From contig CAKPKJ010000001.1 in the NCBI GenBank assembly GCA_934167445.1, forward strand, positions 62,001 through 126,000: a stretch of 64,000 nt of DNA, given 5' to 3'. Positions 46,519 through 55,087 of this stretch are shown one piece after another (the first letter of the stretch is position 1; each line of letters starts with the position of its first letter). The notes beneath the pieces were generated by a model that did not search any database, was not told where the DNA came from, and worked only from the letters and a program-made list of their open reading frames with translations. The translations under genes were made by a program, and so were the position numbers. The DNA is from an uncultured Clostridia bacterium. Its GTDB lineage: Bacteria; Bacillota; Clostridia; TANB77; CAG-508.

Positions 46519-46980
46519 ATGGCATTGAAAATTTGTAAAGAATGTGGAGCAGAGGTGAGTTCAAAAGGAATTTGCCCTAAATGTGGAAAGGATCAAAGAA
46601 ATTTTTTTATAAAACATAAGGTTGTTACTTTTATATTAATTTTAGCTGTTCTTGGAGCTATAGTTGGAGCAAGTGGAAGTGAAAATAAAAGCAATAGTAC
46701 AGCAAGTAGCACAACAAGTAGTACAACAAGCGGTGTAACAACTGAGCAAAAACAAGACAGATTAAACCTTGAAAAATTCAACAAAATAGAAACCGGAATG
46801 TCATATCAAGAGGTGGTAAATATAATTGGGGAAGAAGGTACAGTATTATCTGAATCAGAAATAGGTAATATAAAAAGTACAATATATTCTTGGTATGGAG
46901 AAGGAAGTATAGGAGCAAATGCTAATGTTACTTTTCAAAATGGTAAAGTAGTATCAAAGGCCCAAGTTGGATTGAAATAA
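46519..46980 (+). CDS. Zinc-ribbon membrane protein with DUF3862/SmpA-like domain
   Basis: A 153-residue protein: zinc ribbon with two CxxC (CKEC, CPKC; residues 5-22), membrane helix (about 33-50), Ser/Thr-rich linker, and an outer domain starting KFNKIETGMSYQEVV, typical of DUF3862/BLIP-like folds. Start follows AAAGGAGGA. Role in the envelope unknown. Confidence 0.75.
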   Translation: MALKICKECGAEVSSKGICPKCGKDQRNFFIKHKVVTFILILAVLGAIVGASGSENKSNSTASSTTSSTTSGVTTEQKQDRLNLEKFNKIETGMSYQEVVNIIGEEGTVLSESEIGNIKSTIYSWYGEGSIGANANVTFQNGKVVSKAQVGLK

Positions 46981-46991
46981 AAGGAGTAAAA

Positions 46992-47390
46992 ATGAATTAT
47001 TATAGCATGAAAATAAATAAATTTTGGTTTGTTTTTTGGCTTATTATAAGTATTTTATTAACAATTACAAGTATAGGAACATTATTTTTAATTCTAATAG
47101 TACCATTATATTACTATTTTATTTTGAAAAATAGTAAATATTATTATAATGATGAAAAGCTAATAGTAGAAACAGGCGTGTTTAATAAAAAACAAAAAAT
47201 AGTACCATTATATAGAATAGTAAATATAACAGCAGTAGATAATATACTAAATTTTGGTGTGATTTATATTAAAGATAAAGAACAAACTATAATTTTAAAA
47301 TATGTAAATCATTCTAAAGAAGAAATGATGAAACTAACAGAGAAATGGGAAAATGCTAAAAAGCAAAACATAAGAAATGAAGTAATATGA
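46992..47390 (+). CDS. Membrane PH-domain protein (bPH2)
   Basis: A 132-residue protein with two N-terminal membrane helices (about 10-46) and a YdbS-like bPH2 domain (YYNDEKLIVETGVFNKKQKIVPL). Follows the preceding gene by 11 bp; probably cotranscribed. Confidence 0.7.
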   Translation: MNYYSMKINKFWFVFWLIISILLTITSIGTLFLILIVPLYYYFILKNSKYYYNDEKLIVETGVFNKKQKIVPLYRIVNITAVDNILNFGVIYIKDKEQTIILKYVNHSKEEMMKLTEKWENAKKQNIRNEVI

Positions 47391-47396
47391 TATCAT

Positions 47397-47425
47397 TTGA
47401 AAAATTATGTAAATTGTGGTATAAT
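47397..47425 (+). promoter_or_regulatory. Promoter of the 47503 gene
   Basis: TTGAAA (47397-47402), 17 bp, TATAAT (47420-47425). Start near 47432 with a folded leader: hairpin ATGGG-ACAAG-CCCAT (47436-47450) and GTTTCAT/ATGAAAC. Confidence 0.7.
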
Positions 47426-47502
47426 TAAATATGTATATGGGACAAGCCCATTTTATAAGTTGTTTCATTATTGATATGATGAAACTTTATGATTGGAGAG
47501 AG

Positions 47503-47940
47503 ATGCTTAAAAATCCTTTTAGCTTTGGGAAAAAAGACTTAAAGAAGACTGAGTCGGCAAAACCCAAGCCTCAGAACAATGGTGTTAACTTTTTCATGTT
47601 TGCAAGAGAATTCAATGTTGACGATGTGAATGTGATTAAGTATAGCACGAATGCCAAAAAGGTTAAACATTCTTGTACAACAATGACAACTAAGGAGGAT
47701 GGCGTTATAGGCATTCTAGTTCAGGGAACCATCGTTGAGGACAAAATGATGTTTTTACCACAGGAATCACAAGTCATAAAACAATGTCCTGTTAGCAAGA
47801 CATTGAACGTTGAAAACAATGGCCGTGAATTGATTGTGAAAATTAATTTCGGTGAAGACAATCCGAGAGTGGATGGTGAGTTCGACGTTATAATTGAGGT
47901 TCCAGAGAATATGGAGGTCATAACAATGTTTAGGCCTTAA
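47503..47940 (+). CDS. Unknown protein of atypical base composition
   Basis: About 145 residues from ATG 47503 (GGAGAG upstream); in-frame ATGs at 47476 and 47479 are alternatives, and ATG 47431 precedes the predicted RNA start. Codons end in G or C far more often than in neighbouring genes. Soluble, beta-rich, no motif recognised. It has its own promoter and terminator. Like 60451-60897, it looks acquired or under different codon selection. Confidence 0.6.
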   Translation: MLKNPFSFGKKDLKKTESAKPKPQNNGVNFFMFAREFNVDDVNVIKYSTNAKKVKHSCTTMTTKEDGVIGILVQGTIVEDKMMFLPQESQVIKQCPVSKTLNVENNGRELIVKINFGEDNPRVDGEFDVIIEVPENMEVITMFRP

Positions 47941-47946
47941 TCCATC

Positions 47947-47979
47947 AAAGCAGACTATTTTGTATAGTCTGCTTTTTTA
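47947..47979 (+). terminator. Intrinsic terminator
   Basis: 11-bp stem (47948-47958 with 47964-47974) followed by T6. Confidence 0.85.
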
Positions 47980-48007
47980 GGAATTAACACAAAATTTGAT
48001 AAAAATA

Positions 48008-48036
48008 TTGACTTTTAAATTATTTTAACATAAAAT
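48008..48036 (+). promoter_or_regulatory. Promoter of rubrerythrin
   Basis: TTGACT (48008-48013), 17 bp, TAAAAT (48031-48036). Confidence 0.7.
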
Positions 48037-48068
48037 AGCAAATATAAAGATAAGGAGGAATGAGAACA

Positions 48069-48608
48069 ATGGAATTAAAAGGAACAAAAACAGAAAAAAA
48101 TTTAATGGAAGCATTTGCTGGAGAATCACAAGCAAGAAATAAATATACATATTTTGCAAGTAAGGCAAAAAAAGAAGGATATGAACAAATAGCTGCTATA
48201 TTCCAAGAAACAGCAGACAATGAAAAAGAACATGCTAAATTATGGTTTAAATTATTACAAGGTGGAGAAATCAAATCAACATTGGAAAATTTAAATGCAG
48301 CCGCAGAAGGAGAAAATTACGAATGGACAGATATGTATGACAGAATGGCTAAAGAGGCAAAAGAAGAAGGATTTGATCATATAGCATATTTGTTTACAGC
48401 AGTTGGAAAAATAGAAAAAGAACATGAAGCAAGATATAAAAAACTAATAGAAAACATGGAAGAAGGATTAGTGTTTAGCCGTGATGGAGACAGAATTTGG
48501 AAATGTAGAAATTGTGGACATATTGTTATAGGAAAATCAGCTCCAGAAATTTGTCCTGTATGTAGTCATCCAAAGTCTTTCTTTGAAATAAAAGCAGAAA
48601 ATTACTAA
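48069..48608 (+). CDS. Rubrerythrin
   Basis: About 179 residues from ATG 48069; ATG 48060 is too close to AAGGAGGA. Non-haem diiron peroxidase that removes H2O2 in anaerobes. N-terminal ferritin-like domain with ExxH pairs (AFAGESQARNKY, NEKEHAKLW, KIEKEHEARY) and a C-terminal rubredoxin domain (CRNCG...CPVC). Monocistronic. Confidence 0.93.
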   Translation: MELKGTKTEKNLMEAFAGESQARNKYTYFASKAKKEGYEQIAAIFQETADNEKEHAKLWFKLLQGGEIKSTLENLNAAAEGENYEWTDMYDRMAKEAKEEGFDHIAYLFTAVGKIEKEHEARYKKLIENMEEGLVFSRDGDRIWKCRNCGHIVIGKSAPEICPVCSHPKSFFEIKAENY

Positions 48609-48631
48609 AAGTAATTGCCAACCAATAAATA

Positions 48632-48672
48632 AAAAGGATTATGTTGAATTTTATTTAATGTAATCCTTTTTT
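48632..48672 (+). terminator. Intrinsic terminator
   Basis: 10-bp stem (48632-48641 with 48661-48670), T run. Confidence 0.8.
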
Positions 48673-48817
48673 AGTTTATAGAAACTATTTTGGGTATAGG
48701 AATTTGTTAAAAAATTAAATTATGCTGAAGTAGAAATATTTTTTAGATTTGTGCTTTTTATTATGGAAAAAGAAATTTAAATATGATATAATATGCAATG
48801 TATAAAGGAGAAAAATT

Positions 48818-49567
48818 ATGCCAAAGTTTTTTGTACCAGAGGAACAAACAAAGGAAAATGAATTAACTATAATAGGACAAGATGTAAGACATATAAAAAA
48901 TGTACTAAGAAAAACTATCGGAGATGAAATTGTAGTTTGCAATATAACTAAAGAAAAAGATTATCTGTGTGAAATAAAAGAGATTCAAAAAGAATTGATA
49001 ATATGCAATATTATTAAAGAATTAGAGGAAAATGTGGAGTCAAAAATTGAAATTACAATATTTCAAGGATTACCAAAATTTGATAAAATGGAATTAATTA
49101 TTCAAAAATCAGTAGAATTAGGCGTTTATAAGATTATACCGGTATCTATGAAAAGATGTGTTGTAAAACTCCAAGAAAAAGATAAAGAAAAAAAACAAAA
49201 AAGATGGAACTCTATTTCAGAAGTTGCGGCTAAACAATGTGGAAGAAACAAAATTCCATTAATAGACAAAGTTACAAAAATTAGCGAAATTTCTAATAAA
49301 ATAAAAGAGTATGACATATTTTTAATAGCATATGAAAATGAAAAAGAAATAACCTTAAAACAATGTTTAAAGCAAATAAGAAAAGAATATCAAAATGATA
49401 ATATAAAAATAGGAGTTCTAGTAGGACCAGAAGGAGGAATTGCACCAGAAGAAATAAAAATATTACAAGATAATGGGGCAATTACAATGTCCTTAGGAAA
49501 AAGAATATTAAGGACTGAAACTGTAGCTCTAAATGTACTAAGTATAATTATGTATGAATTAGAATAA
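48818..49567 (+). CDS. rsmE: 16S rRNA m3U1498 methyltransferase RsmE
   Basis: A 249-residue SPOUT methyltransferase acting on 16S rRNA. N-terminal PUA-like region (HIKNVLRKTIGDEI), C-terminal knot with VLVGPEGGIAPEE and LGKRILRTETVAL. Start ATG 48818 behind AAAGGAG; a TATAAT box lies at 48787-48792. Confidence 0.92.
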   Translation: MPKFFVPEEQTKENELTIIGQDVRHIKNVLRKTIGDEIVVCNITKEKDYLCEIKEIQKELIICNIIKELEENVESKIEITIFQGLPKFDKMELIIQKSVELGVYKIIPVSMKRCVVKLQEKDKEKKQKRWNSISEVAAKQCGRNKIPLIDKVTKISEISNKIKEYDIFLIAYENEKEITLKQCLKQIRKEYQNDNIKIGVLVGPEGGIAPEEIKILQDNGAITMSLGKRILRTETVALNVLSIIMYELE

Positions 49568-49586
49568 TAGGAGGAAATTATTTCAA

Positions 49587-50027
49587 ATGAAAATTATAGG
49601 AAATAACATATTAAAAATTATAGGAATATGCTTCTATTTTTTTATATTAATTTTTGCATATCAAAAAATGAATATAAATAGATTAGTTGGCGACATAGAA
49701 GTTTTTTCAGGAATGTTTCTTGGAGTAGGCATCCTTATGTTGGAAAAAGCGTATAAAGAAGATAAAGGAAAAACAGCTATAACAGGTATTGAACTAATGG
49801 TTTTAGCAATGCATTCTTTATCAATAATGCATATAATAACATTTTTTAAATATGATTTTGAAAAATATTTAATTGTTTCAGGAATTGTATTTGGAATATA
49901 TTATTTGCTAAAAGGAATTGTATTATATACAATAGAAAAGAAATACGCATTAAAGCAATTAAGCGATATATCAGAAATTGTAAAAGAAGAGCCAATAAAA
50001 AAAGAAGCGACAAAAAGAAAAAAATAA
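49587..50027 (+). CDS. Small polytopic membrane protein
   Basis: A 146-residue protein with about four membrane helices and a Lys-rich C-terminal tail. It follows rsmE by 19 bp (AGGAGGA) and may be cotranscribed. Unknown family. Confidence 0.6.
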   Translation: MKIIGNNILKIIGICFYFFILIFAYQKMNINRLVGDIEVFSGMFLGVGILMLEKAYKEDKGKTAITGIELMVLAMHSLSIMHIITFFKYDFEKYLIVSGIVFGIYYLLKGIVLYTIEKKYALKQLSDISEIVKEEPIKKEATKRKK

Positions 50028-50107
50028 ACGAATTAGACAAACTTTCTACTGGACTTATTGGGTAATATGTAGTAAAATTATAATGTAGATAAGAAAGGAT
50101 GGATCTT

Positions 50108-50443
50108 ATGAAATTAGTGAATATAGGATTTGGAAATATTGTATCAGCACAAAGAATTGTCGCTATAGTAAGTCCAGAATCGGCACCGATAAAAAGAATG
50201 ATTCAAGAAGCAAAAGATACAAAAACAGCGGTTGATGCCACTTATGGAAGAAGAACCAGAGCTGTTTTAATAATGGACTCAGGACATGTAATATTATCAG
50301 CTGTACAACCAGAAACAGTGGCTGGTAGGCTAGAAGATAGAGCATTAACAGAAGAAATAGCAAGGCAAATGATAGAACCACCACTAGGTGAGGATGAAGA
50401 TGAAGAAGATATAGAAGAATTAAAAAGAAAGGAAGAAGAGTAA
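50108..50443 (+). CDS. remA: RemA-family regulator (DUF370)
   Basis: About 111 residues from ATG 50108. RemA is a DNA-binding regulator of matrix and osmoprotection genes in Bacillus; orthologues head the rpoZ-priA operon. [16 protein letters not shown] and [17 protein letters not shown] are diagnostic. The acidic C-terminal tail (about 90-111) is longer than usual. Confidence 0.92.
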   Translation: MKLVNIGFGNIVSAQRIVAIVSPESAPIKRMIQEAKDTKTAVDATYGRRTRAVLIMDSGHVILSAVQPETVAGRLEDRALTEEIARQMIEPPLGEDEDEEDIEELKRKEEE

Positions 50444-50444
50444 A

Positions 50445-50636
50445 ATGATAGTAGAACCAAGTGTACCAGAATTATTAAAAAAGGCAGAAAACAGATATGC
50501 CTTAGTTATTGCAACTTCAAAACGTGCAAGACAAATTGCAGCAGGAGCAAAACCTAAAATAGAAGAAGAAGGGGAAAAACCAGTAACAGTAGCAGCAGAA
50601 GAAATTGCAGCAGGAAAAGTCAAAATAGAGGAGTAA
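50445..50636 (+). CDS. rpoZ: RNA polymerase omega subunit
   Basis: A 63-residue omega subunit; ENRYALVIATSKRARQI is diagnostic. Starts 1 base after the remA stop. Confidence 0.88.
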   Translation: MIVEPSVPELLKKAENRYALVIATSKRARQIAAGAKPKIEEEGEKPVTVAAEEIAAGKVKIEE

Positions 50637-50640
50637 TTAG

Positions 50641-51201
50641 ATGAAGAAAAAACATATTATATCTTTAGGTGGGGAATTGGCAAGCGGAAAAGGAACGACA
50701 TCAAGAGTATTAATGAAAAGATTAAATTATGGTATATATAGAAATGGAGATTATTTTAGAGAATTAGCAAAAAAAATGAATATGGATGTTACAACATTTA
50801 ATATCTATGTAGAAAATCACCCAGAAATAGACAGACAAATAGAAAATAGTGCTGCTGAATATGCCAAGACTCATGACAATTTTATAATTGATGCTAGATT
50901 AGGATGGTATGCAGTTCCAGAGTCATTTAAAGTATATTTAAAAGTGAACTTAGATGTTGCTGCGAGAAGAGCCTTTTTTGATGAGGCACGTAAGGACTCT
51001 GAAAAATTTAATACCTTAGAAGAACAAAAAGCAGACATACAAAAAAGATACAAATTAGAAAATGAAAGATATTGGCAATTATATCAAGTAAGAAAAGAAG
51101 ATGAAAGTAATTATGATCTAGTTATTGATACAACTGAATTAACAGGAGAAGAAACAGCTGATATAATTGAAAAAGAATATAAAAAATGGCTAAAAAATTA
51201 A
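50641..51201 (+). CDS. Cytidylate kinase-like protein
   Basis: A 186-residue P-loop kinase, GGELASGKGTTS at 10-21, with NMP-kinase features. It resembles archaeal-type CMP kinases (AAA_18/cytidylate-kinase-like). In Bacillus the operon has gmk between remA and rpoZ; here no gmk is present and this kinase follows rpoZ. Substrate not determinable from sequence. Confidence 0.7.
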   Translation: MKKKHIISLGGELASGKGTTSRVLMKRLNYGIYRNGDYFRELAKKMNMDVTTFNIYVENHPEIDRQIENSAAEYAKTHDNFIIDARLGWYAVPESFKVYLKVNLDVAARRAFFDEARKDSEKFNTLEEQKADIQKRYKLENERYWQLYQVRKEDESNYDLVIDTTELTGEETADIIEKEYKKWLKN

Positions 51202-51216
51202 TGGTAGAGGAGCAAA

Positions 51217-53457
51217 ATGATAGCAGAAGTTATAATAAATAGAGCTGCAAAAAAATTAAATAGAATATTCGATTACAAAATACCAGACAAATTGAAAGAC
51301 CTTATTTTTATTGGAAGTAAGGTCTTAGTTCCATTTGGTAATGGTGGAAAATTAGAAGAAGCTTATGTCGTAAAAATAAAACAAGTATCTGATTTTGAAG
51401 TAAAGGAAATAGTAAAAGTAGAAACAAATTTGAATGATAAACAAATAGAATTAGCAAAATGGATGGCAAAACAATATTTTTGTAATGTATCTGATTGCAT
51501 AAATTTAATGGTGACTCCAGGAACAAGAAGTAAAATAAAAAAAGTACAAGAAAAAAAAATAAATGTAATAAAGTTAAAGAAAACGGAAAGTGAAATTAAA
51601 GAAGATATACAAAACAAAACAATAAAATCAGATAAGCAACGTAAAATATTAGAGTTTGTATTAAAAAATGATGAAACAACGATTCCAGAAATAGAAAGTT
51701 TTACAGAATGTTCAAGAGGAATTGTAAATACTTTAATAAAAAATGGTTATTTAGAAATATCTGAAAAACAAATAAAAAGAGATCCTTTGAAATTTAAAAA
51801 TATCGAAAAAAGTAATTTTTTAAAATTAACAGAAGAACAAACAACAGCATTTAAGCAAATTGAAGAAAAAATGATACAAAGTGAATATGAAGAGTTTTTG
51901 TTATATGGAATTACAGGCTCTGGTAAAACAGAAATATATTTACAATTAATATATAAAACTTTAAAAATGAATAAAACATCTATTGTACTTGTTCCAGAAA
52001 TTTCATTAACTCCACAGATGTTAGATAGATTTATATCAAGGTTTGGAAAAGAAAAAATTGCAATATTACATAGTAAACTTTCTGCGGGCGAGAAATATGA
52101 TGAATGGAATAAAATAAAAGAAGGGAATGCTAAAATCGTAATAGGTGCAAGATCAGCCATATTTGCACCGCTACAAAATATTGGGATAATAATAATAGAT
52201 GAAGAACATGATTCTTCATATAAATCAGAAGCAAATCCTAAATATGATTCAAAACAAGTTGCAAAATATATTGCAAAACAAAATAGTTGTCCATTAGTTC
52301 TTGGAAGTGCAACGCCAGATATGAATACTTTTTATAAAACAGAACAAAATGAAATAAAATTATTGAAACTGACAAAAAGGGCAAATAAATCTTCTTTACC
52401 AAATGTATCTATTATAGATTTAAAACAAGAACTAGCAAATGGCAACCATTCAATGTTAAGTAATGAATTATATGCTTTAATAGAAGAAAATTTAAAACAT
52501 AAAAGACAAACCATTTTGTTTTTAAATAGAAGAGGATATTCCACATTTATAATGTGTAGAGATTGTGGTTATACTGTAAAATGTAAAAATTGTGATATTA
52601 GCCTAACATACCACAGATATGAAAAAAAACTAAAATGCCATTATTGCGGATATGAACAAGAGATTGTTACAAAATGTCCAGAATGTAATAGTGATAAAAT
52701 AAGATATTTTGGAACAGGAACACAAAAATTAGAACAAGAAATCCAAAAACAATTTCCAGGGGCTAAAACAATAAGGATGGATGTAGATACAGTAACAAAG
52801 AAAAATTCGCATGAGGAGATTTTAAATAAATTTAAAAATGAAAATATTGATATATTAATTGGAACACAGATGGTAGTAAAGGGACATCATTTCCCAAATG
52901 TTACATTAGTAGGAGTAATTGCGGCAGATAGTTCCTTAAATATTGACGATTATAGGGCAAATGAAAGGACTTTCCAGATACTTACACAAGTTGCAGGAAG
53001 AGCGGGAAGAGAAAAAATTCAAGGAAATGTAATAATACAAACATATAATCCAGATAGTTTTAGTATACAATGTGCGAAAGAACAAAATTATCATAAATTT
53101 TATAATACAGAAATAGTGTTAAGAGAACAGTTGAAATATCCACCTTTTTGCGATATAATAGTAATTGGTTTTAACGGAATAGATGAAAAACAGATACAAG
53201 AAATAAGTCAAAAAACATATATATATTTAAAAAGAAAAATCGATGAAATTTTAATTGATGAAGACATTAATATATTTAAGCCAATGCCTGCACCAATAGC
53301 AAAAATTCAAAACAAGTTTAGATACAGAATAATAATAAAGGCACAAATGAATGAAAATTTAAATTATATATTAAATGAATATCTAAAACAAGTATATAGA
53401 AAAGATTTAAAATCATTAAGAATCTCAATAGATGTTAATCCCAATAACATGAGTTAA
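51217..53457 (+). CDS. priA: Primosomal protein N' (PriA)
   Basis: A 746-residue replication-restart helicase. Walker A GITGSGKTEI near 231-240, DEEHD near 328, eight zinc-site cysteines in about 446-490 (CRDCGYTVKCKNC, CHYCGYEQ, CPEC), C-terminal helicase motif GRAGRE. Start ATG 51217 behind AGAGGAG. Confidence 0.93.
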   Translation: MIAEVIINRAAKKLNRIFDYKIPDKLKDLIFIGSKVLVPFGNGGKLEEAYVVKIKQVSDFEVKEIVKVETNLNDKQIELAKWMAKQYFCNVSDCINLMVTPGTRSKIKKVQEKKINVIKLKKTESEIKEDIQNKTIKSDKQRKILEFVLKNDETTIPEIESFTECSRGIVNTLIKNGYLEISEKQIKRDPLKFKNIEKSNFLKLTEEQTTAFKQIEEKMIQSEYEEFLLYGITGSGKTEIYLQLIYKTLKMNKTSIVLVPEISLTPQMLDRFISRFGKEKIAILHSKLSAGEKYDEWNKIKEGNAKIVIGARSAIFAPLQNIGIIIIDEEHDSSYKSEANPKYDSKQVAKYIAKQNSCPLVLGSATPDMNTFYKTEQNEIKLLKLTKRANKSSLPNVSIIDLKQELANGNHSMLSNELYALIEENLKHKRQTILFLNRRGYSTFIMCRDCGYTVKCKNCDISLTYHRYEKKLKCHYCGYEQEIVTKCPECNSDKIRYFGTGTQKLEQEIQKQFPGAKTIRMDVDTVTKKNSHEEILNKFKNENIDILIGTQMVVKGHHFPNVTLVGVIAADSSLNIDDYRANERTFQILTQVAGRAGREKIQGNVIIQTYNPDSFSIQCAKEQNYHKFYNTEIVLREQLKYPPFCDIIVIGFNGIDEKQIQEISQKTYIYLKRKIDEILIDEDINIFKPMPAPIAKIQNKFRYRIIIKAQMNENLNYILNEYLKQVYRKDLKSLRISIDVNPNNMS

Positions 53458-53485
53458 TTAAGACATATGAAAGGACTGAAACAGT

Positions 53486-53959
53486 ATGGCAATAAGAAAT
53501 TTAAGATATAAAGATGATGAAATATTAAAAAAGAAATCAAGAGAAATTGAAGAAATAACAGATAAAATACAAGTACTAATTGACGATATGATAGAAACGA
53601 TGCATAAATATAATGGAGTGGGGCTTGCTGCTGTTCAAGTTGGAGTATTAAAAAGAGTTATTGTAATAGATTTATATGATGATAAAGGACCAATAACGAT
53701 GATTAATCCAGTAATTACAAAAACTAAAGGAGAACAAGAGGTTGAAGAAGGATGTCTTAGTTTCCCAAATGAGTTTGCTAAAGTTGTAAGACCAGCTGAA
53801 GTATGGGCAGAGTATACAGACAGAAATGGAAAAAAAATAAAAATTAAAGCTAAAGAATTATTGGCACAAGCAATCTGCCATGAGGTAGACCATTTGAATG
53901 GAGAGGTATTCATAGATAAAATAATTCCTGGAACCTTAGAGTATATAGATAATAATTAA
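53486..53959 (+). CDS. def: Peptide deformylase
   Basis: A 157-residue metalloenzyme removing N-formyl groups. Motif 1 GVGLAAVQ (44-51), motif 2 EGCLS (88-92), motif 3 HEVDH (132-136). Paired with fmt. Confidence 0.95.
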   Translation: MAIRNLRYKDDEILKKKSREIEEITDKIQVLIDDMIETMHKYNGVGLAAVQVGVLKRVIVIDLYDDKGPITMINPVITKTKGEQEVEEGCLSFPNEFAKVVRPAEVWAEYTDRNGKKIKIKAKELLAQAICHEVDHLNGEVFIDKIIPGTLEYIDNN

Positions 53960-54003
53960 AATTTTTAAAATAAAAGAATATTTTGAGGAAAGGATGTGAT
54001 AAA

Positions 54004-54957
54004 ATGAAAATCATTTTTATGGGAACACCAGATTTTGCACAAAAAAGTTTAGAATCTGTTTATAATGCGGGATATGAAATTATAGGAGTTGTAACAAATC
54101 CGGATAAACCGAAAGGTAGAGGGATGAAACTTACATTTTCACCTGTAAAAGAATTTGCAGTAGAAAATGGATTGCAAGTATACCAACCAACAAAAGTAAG
54201 AGGAAATGTAGAATTTATAGAAAAAATAAAAGCATTAAATCCTGATGTAATATGTGTTGTAGCATATGGAAAAATATTACCTAAGGAGATATTAGAAATT
54301 CCTAAATATGGTTGCATAAATGTACATGGGTCTTTATTACCACAATATAGAGGTGCAGCACCTATACAATGGGCTATTTTAAATGGAGATACTAAAACAG
54401 GAATTACCACAATGTACATGGATGAAGGAATGGATACAGGAGATATGATATTTAAAGAAGAAGTAGAAATAGGAGAGAACGAAACAACAGGAGAATTGTG
54501 GGAAAAACTTGAAAATGTTGGAGGAAAATTATTAGTAAAAACTTTACAAGCAATAGAAAAAGGAGAAGCTCCAAGAGAAAAACAAGGAAAAGATTATACA
54601 ATGGCACCAATGCTTGACAAGAAAATGTCTAAAATAAATTGGAATGAACAAACAGCAGTAGAAATCAAAAACTTAGTAAGAGGGCTAAACCCAATTATGG
54701 GAGCATATACATACTTAAACGGTAAAAAAATAAAATTCTGGAAAGTTGATACAGTGAAAAAAGAAATTAAGCCTGAGTATATGAGGGCTTTAGCAAATGG
54801 TACAATTATTATTTCAGATCCAAAAGAAGGTTTATATGTAAGAACTAAAAAGGGAATTTTAAAAATATTAGAAATACAAGGCGAAAACGCAAAAAGAATG
54901 CCAGTTGAAGATTTCTTAAGGGGAAATCCGATTGAACCATTTGATGTTTTTGAATAA
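54004..54957 (+). CDS. fmt: Methionyl-tRNA formyltransferase
   Basis: About 317 residues from ATG 54004 (AAGGATGTG upstream); a TTG-type start at 53983 is less likely. KIIFMGTPDFAQ starts the formyltransferase fold and VHGSLLPQYRGAAP carries the catalytic Asn/His/Asp site. Last gene of the remA-fmt operon. Confidence 0.94.
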   Translation: MKIIFMGTPDFAQKSLESVYNAGYEIIGVVTNPDKPKGRGMKLTFSPVKEFAVENGLQVYQPTKVRGNVEFIEKIKALNPDVICVVAYGKILPKEILEIPKYGCINVHGSLLPQYRGAAPIQWAILNGDTKTGITTMYMDEGMDTGDMIFKEEVEIGENETTGELWEKLENVGGKLLVKTLQAIEKGEAPREKQGKDYTMAPMLDKKMSKINWNEQTAVEIKNLVRGLNPIMGAYTYLNGKKIKFWKVDTVKKEIKPEYMRALANGTIIISDPKEGLYVRTKKGILKILEIQGENAKRMPVEDFLRGNPIEPFDVFE

Positions 54958-54960
54958 CAA

Positions 54961-54988
54961 AAAAGTCTATTTTTATAGGCTTTTTTTA
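54961..54988 (+). terminator. Terminator of the remA-fmt operon
   Basis: Stem AAAGTCTAT/ATAGGCTTT (54962-54970 with 54975-54983), TTTT loop, T run. Confidence 0.85.
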
Positions 54989-55023
54989 TATATAAAATAT
55001 GCTCGCAAATTTGCGAAAAATCC

Positions 55024-55052
55024 TTGATTTTTTCCTATTTGTTCTATATAAT
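55024..55052 (+). promoter_or_regulatory. Promoter of the 55088 operon
   Basis: TTGATT (55024-55029), 17 bp, TATAAT (55047-55052). Confidence 0.7.
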
Positions 55053-55087
55053 AAAACAAACTGAAAAAATTCGGAGGGTTTCAGAAA

